Shown here in pieces: positions 4,815 through 5,225 of a stretch of 5,225 bases of DNA. The notes under the pieces are model-generated. The model had not been told where the DNA came from. It did no database searches and saw only the letters and a program-made list of their open reading frames with translations. How positions within the stretch are numbered: position 1 is the stretch's first letter; the number at the start of each line of letters is the position of its first letter. The DNA comes from Pseudomonadales bacterium (lineage in GTDB: Bacteria; Pseudomonadota; Gammaproteobacteria; Pseudomonadales; DC-out160). A program made the translations under genes and the position numbers. The stretch spans positions 1-5,225 of the forward strand of contig JAESQG010000171.1 of the NCBI GenBank assembly GCA_016765265.1, written 5' to 3'.

Positions 4815-5225
4815 ATGTTGGGTTCAAGGATTATTCAAATAGTTTCTATCGCTTCATTAGTTTGGGGCCTATGCGCTGTCTTCATTAATACGGCCGGTGC
4901 AGGAACCTATGTGGGCGATCGGGATAATTTTGGCCGATTCCATGGCAAGGGCACTTATGCGGAGAATAATGGTGATAGTTACGTTGGAGATTGGGTAAAC
5001 GGTGAGAAGTCAGGTAAAGGCGCTAAAATTTGGGCCAGTGGCGAGAAATATACGGGTGAATGGCTAGGCGATGCCCCTACGGGGAAGGGTGTCAAAGTGT
5101 TTGTCAACGGCGAAAAATACGTGGGAGAGTTTGTTGATGGCAAGATGAGTGGAAGCGGATCCTACTACTACCTCGATCAATCTAAGTATATAGGTGATTG
5201 GCTAGACGGATTACCTCATGGAAAC
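4815..5225 (+). CDS. secreted MORN-repeat protein, 3' end beyond window
   Basis: This is an open frame of 137 codons running off the right edge, so the gene is 3'-truncated by the window. Residues 1-29 form a Sec-type signal peptide: R5, a hydrophobic core, and an AGA signal-peptidase site before G30; C20 is not in a good lipobox. The mature part is made of MORN repeats, beta-hairpin units with a Y-x-G-x-W/F-x-x-G pattern and a G-K-G or similar turn, starting at Y32, Y56, Y79, Y102 and Y125; the complete units from Y56 on are exactly 23 residues each, and the first is 24 with a less regular YVGDRDNFG segment. MORN repeats usually mediate protein or lipid contacts or act as scaffolds; the role here is unknown, and the location is predicted to be periplasmic or extracellular. 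The ATG is the first start after an in-frame TGA at 4809-4811; no strong ribosome binding site is visible. More repeats or a catalytic domain may follow beyond the edge. Confidence 0.88.
   Translation, partial: MLGSRIIQIVSIASLVWGLCAVFINTAGAGTYVGDRDNFGRFHGKGTYAENNGDSYVGDWVNGEKSGKGAKIWASGEKYTGEWLGDAPTGKGVKVFVNGEKYVGEFVDGKMSGSGSYYYLDQSKYIGDWLDGLPHGN

Overview
This AT-leaning window (roughly 40-45% GC by eye) reads as chromosomal DNA of a free-living Gammaproteobacterium, perhaps marine. That placement is inference from the protein families and codon style; no rRNA, tRNA or marker gene confirms it. I see no insertion sequence, phage gene, CRISPR array or toxin-antitoxin pair.

Layout, left to right. 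(1) 57-902, plus strand: a multi-pass membrane protein of the CPBP/Abi (CAAX-protease-like) family with atypical active-site motifs. (2) 899-1786, minus strand: a cytosolic metallo-beta-lactamase-fold hydrolase of the LACTB2-like type, with a full set of metal ligands and a C-terminal winged-helix domain. These two genes converge so tightly that their TAG stop codons share two bases, and the shared CTAG lies at the centre of an 18-bp near-palindrome. (3) 1787-2149: a divergent intergenic region holding a good candidate promoter for the hydrolase and a 17-bp tandem repeat ahead of the next gene. (4) 2150-3730, plus strand: a soluble hybrid histidine kinase (HisKA, HATPase and receiver) with an unrecognised N-terminal region containing a CxxC motif, and a strongly basic C-terminal tail. 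(5) 3917-4372, plus strand: a small two-helix membrane protein of unknown function with a GTG start. (6) 4373-4814: a 442-bp region without a convincing gene, containing a hairpin just after the previous stop, a nested inverted repeat followed by a T-run, and a slipped A-tract duplication. (7) 4815 to the window edge, plus strand: the 5' part of a secreted MORN-repeat protein, cut off by the end of the window.

How the genes relate. The kinase lacks an HPt domain and no response regulator or HPt protein lies in the window, so its partner must be elsewhere. The three right-hand genes share a strand but are separated by 186 and 442 bp, so a single operon is not evident. Nothing here compels a new multi-gene system. 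The most unusual points are the stop-codon palindrome, the sensorless kinase with its odd ends, the atypical CPBP motifs, and the structured region ahead of the MORN gene.
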